Below, in pieces: positions 57,225 to 57,811 of a stretch of DNA of 57,811 bases. The notes beneath the pieces are model-generated. The model did no database searches. It was not told the origin of the DNA and worked only from the letters and a program-made list of their open reading frames with translations. How positions within the stretch are numbered: the first letter of the stretch is position 1; each line of letters starts with the position of its first letter. The stretch is from an archaeon. GTDB lineage: Archaea > Nanobdellota > Nanobdellia > Pacearchaeales > GW2011-AR1. A program made the translations under genes and the position numbers. The DNA lies in the NCBI GenBank assembly GCA_009992215.1, contig JAACWB010000007.1, forward strand, positions 1 through 57,811, written 5' to 3'.

Positions 57225-57295
57225 TACTGTAATCATTTTCATTTATCCGCAGTATACAAAAGCGTTTATAAAGAACTGCTATTTTGTTACAGTAA
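57225..57295 (+). promoter_or_regulatory. TATA box and flanking inverted repeat upstream of thioredoxin
   Basis: GTTTATAAAG at 57264-57273 is a good archaeal TATA box about 42 nt before the ATG. It is flanked by TACTGTAAT (57225-57233) and TTACAGTAA (57287-57295), which share the inverted core ACTGTAA/TTACAGT and could bind a regulator. Redox control is a natural but untested idea. Confidence 0.45.
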
Positions 57296-57314
57296 TTAAA
57301 TTAAGGAAAACAAA

Positions 57315-57644
57315 ATGACAGTAAAAGAATTAACTTTAGAAAATTTTGAAGAAGAAGTTATTAATTCAGATGTTCCAATAATCATCGATTTTTTCGCTGA
57401 TTGGTGTGGACCATGTCAAATGATGAAACCTGTTTTTCAATCTGTAAGCGAAGAGTATAAAGGAAAATTAAAATTCCTTAAGCTTGATACTCAAGAAGAG
57501 CAAGGGCTTGCAATGAAATTCGGAATCCAAGGTATTCCTGCTTTTGTTATGGTAAATAACGGAAAAGAAGTTGGAAGAATTGTTGGTTACATGAATGAAG
57601 ACATGTTCAAAGAAAGAATTAATAATGTTTTAGAAAGATTATAA
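57315..57644 (+). CDS. trxA: thioredoxin
   Basis: 109 residues. Active site WCGPC at 30-34 inside DFFADWCGPCQMM, cis-Pro in GIPAFVMV and the final helix. A cytoplasmic dithiol oxidoreductase; no signal peptide. A strong TATA region precedes it, and an HTH gene follows 39 nt downstream. Confidence 0.95.
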   Translation: MTVKELTLENFEEEVINSDVPIIIDFFADWCGPCQMMKPVFQSVSEEYKGKLKFLKLDTQEEQGLAMKFGIQGIPAFVMVNNGKEVGRIVGYMNEDMFKERINNVLERL

Positions 57645-57683
57645 ACTCTTTTTGTTTTATTATTATAATCTTTATTAATTAAA

Positions 57684-57811
57684 ATGATAGATTTTGCGTG
57701 TAAAAAATTTGATATAGAAGAAGTGATTAAATGTAGCTTGGCTCTTAGTAAATCGGATTTTAGAATTTTAAAATTTTTAATGCAGAATGATGACAGTTTT
57801 TCAACTGAAGA
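57684..57811 (+). CDS. partial HTH transcriptional regulator (TrmB/MarR-like)
   Basis: The 42 residues seen (FACKKFDIEEVIKCSLALSK, SDFRILKFLMQNDDSFSTE) match the start of archaeal winged-helix regulators of a TrmB/MarR-like group, where a Cys in FxCK and CSLxLSKSD are usual. The gene runs off the right edge. It may regulate the adjacent thioredoxin gene or an unrelated set. Confidence 0.6.
   Translation, partial: MIDFACKKFDIEEVIKCSLALSKSDFRILKFLMQNDDSFSTE

Overview
The window is 57.8 kb of AT-rich, very densely packed DNA from an archaeon. Archaeal hallmarks include aIF2-alpha, aEF-1-beta, Nop10, uS15, RadA, RPA, GINS, a RecJ-like DHH nuclease, SRP54/FtsY, Bud32, archaeal-type phosphoglycerate mutase, class III (archaellin-type) signal peptides and TATA boxes close to start codons. 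Short genes, the split Hef and the surface/pilus repertoire resemble DPANN archaea of the Pacearchaeota/Woesearchaeota type. That placement is inference from gene content; no 16S rRNA is present.

Layout. 0.3-11.6 kb: an FmrO/ArmA-like rRNA methyltransferase, an M16 peptidase, an arginase-family enzyme, an XPF-type nuclease, a CMP-kinase-like enzyme, a HAD phosphatase, a thymidylate-synthase-family protein that reads like T4 dCMP hydroxymethylase, an IMPDH/GMPR-family enzyme, a Hef-type helicase separate from its nuclease, an M50-like membrane protein without HExxH and a PRC-barrel protein. 11.7-29.6 kb: one large type IV pilus-like locus. It holds three related membrane proteins, two coiled-coil proteins, a FlaI/TadA-type ATPase, a 1265-residue surface protein, a TadC/FlaJ-type platform protein, about ten small proteins with pilin-like N-termini (three of them only 33-54 residues) and an A24 prepilin peptidase. 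29.7-41.7 kb: information processing (aEF-1-beta, RPA, RadA, NDK, Nop10, aIF2-alpha, RecJ-like, uS15) with a K+ channel, a CorC-type transporter and a MinD-like ATPase. 41.7-42.7 kb: tRNA-Gln(TTG) flanked by broken tRNA-Gln pieces. 42.6-57.8 kb: PhoU/AbrB regulator, Bud32, VKOR, secreted proteins, a HEPN-like protein, SRP54, FtsY with a nucleotidyltransferase, an HD hydrolase with a frameshift, MgtC/DUF4010, apgM, GINS, a methyltransferase, thioredoxin and the start of an HTH regulator.

How it fits together. The pilus locus appears self-contained: processing enzyme, motor, platform, several subunits and a cysteine-rich surface protein. The VKOR and thioredoxin elsewhere in the window could supply its disulfides. 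Replication and repair genes (RPA, RadA, GINS, RecJ-like, Hef helicase, XPF nuclease) are scattered, not in one operon.

The intergenic regions carry two dispersed repeat families. The first is an AT-armed stem-loop with a very C-rich loop, two copies of which are textbook G-quadruplex sequences. The second starts just after stop codons with a U-rich tract, then a hairpin whose stem shows compensatory changes between copies, then a conserved tail. Neither matches a repeat class I can name. With the T4-like hydroxymethylase, the broken tRNA-Gln copies and the pilus locus, these are the most promising leads.
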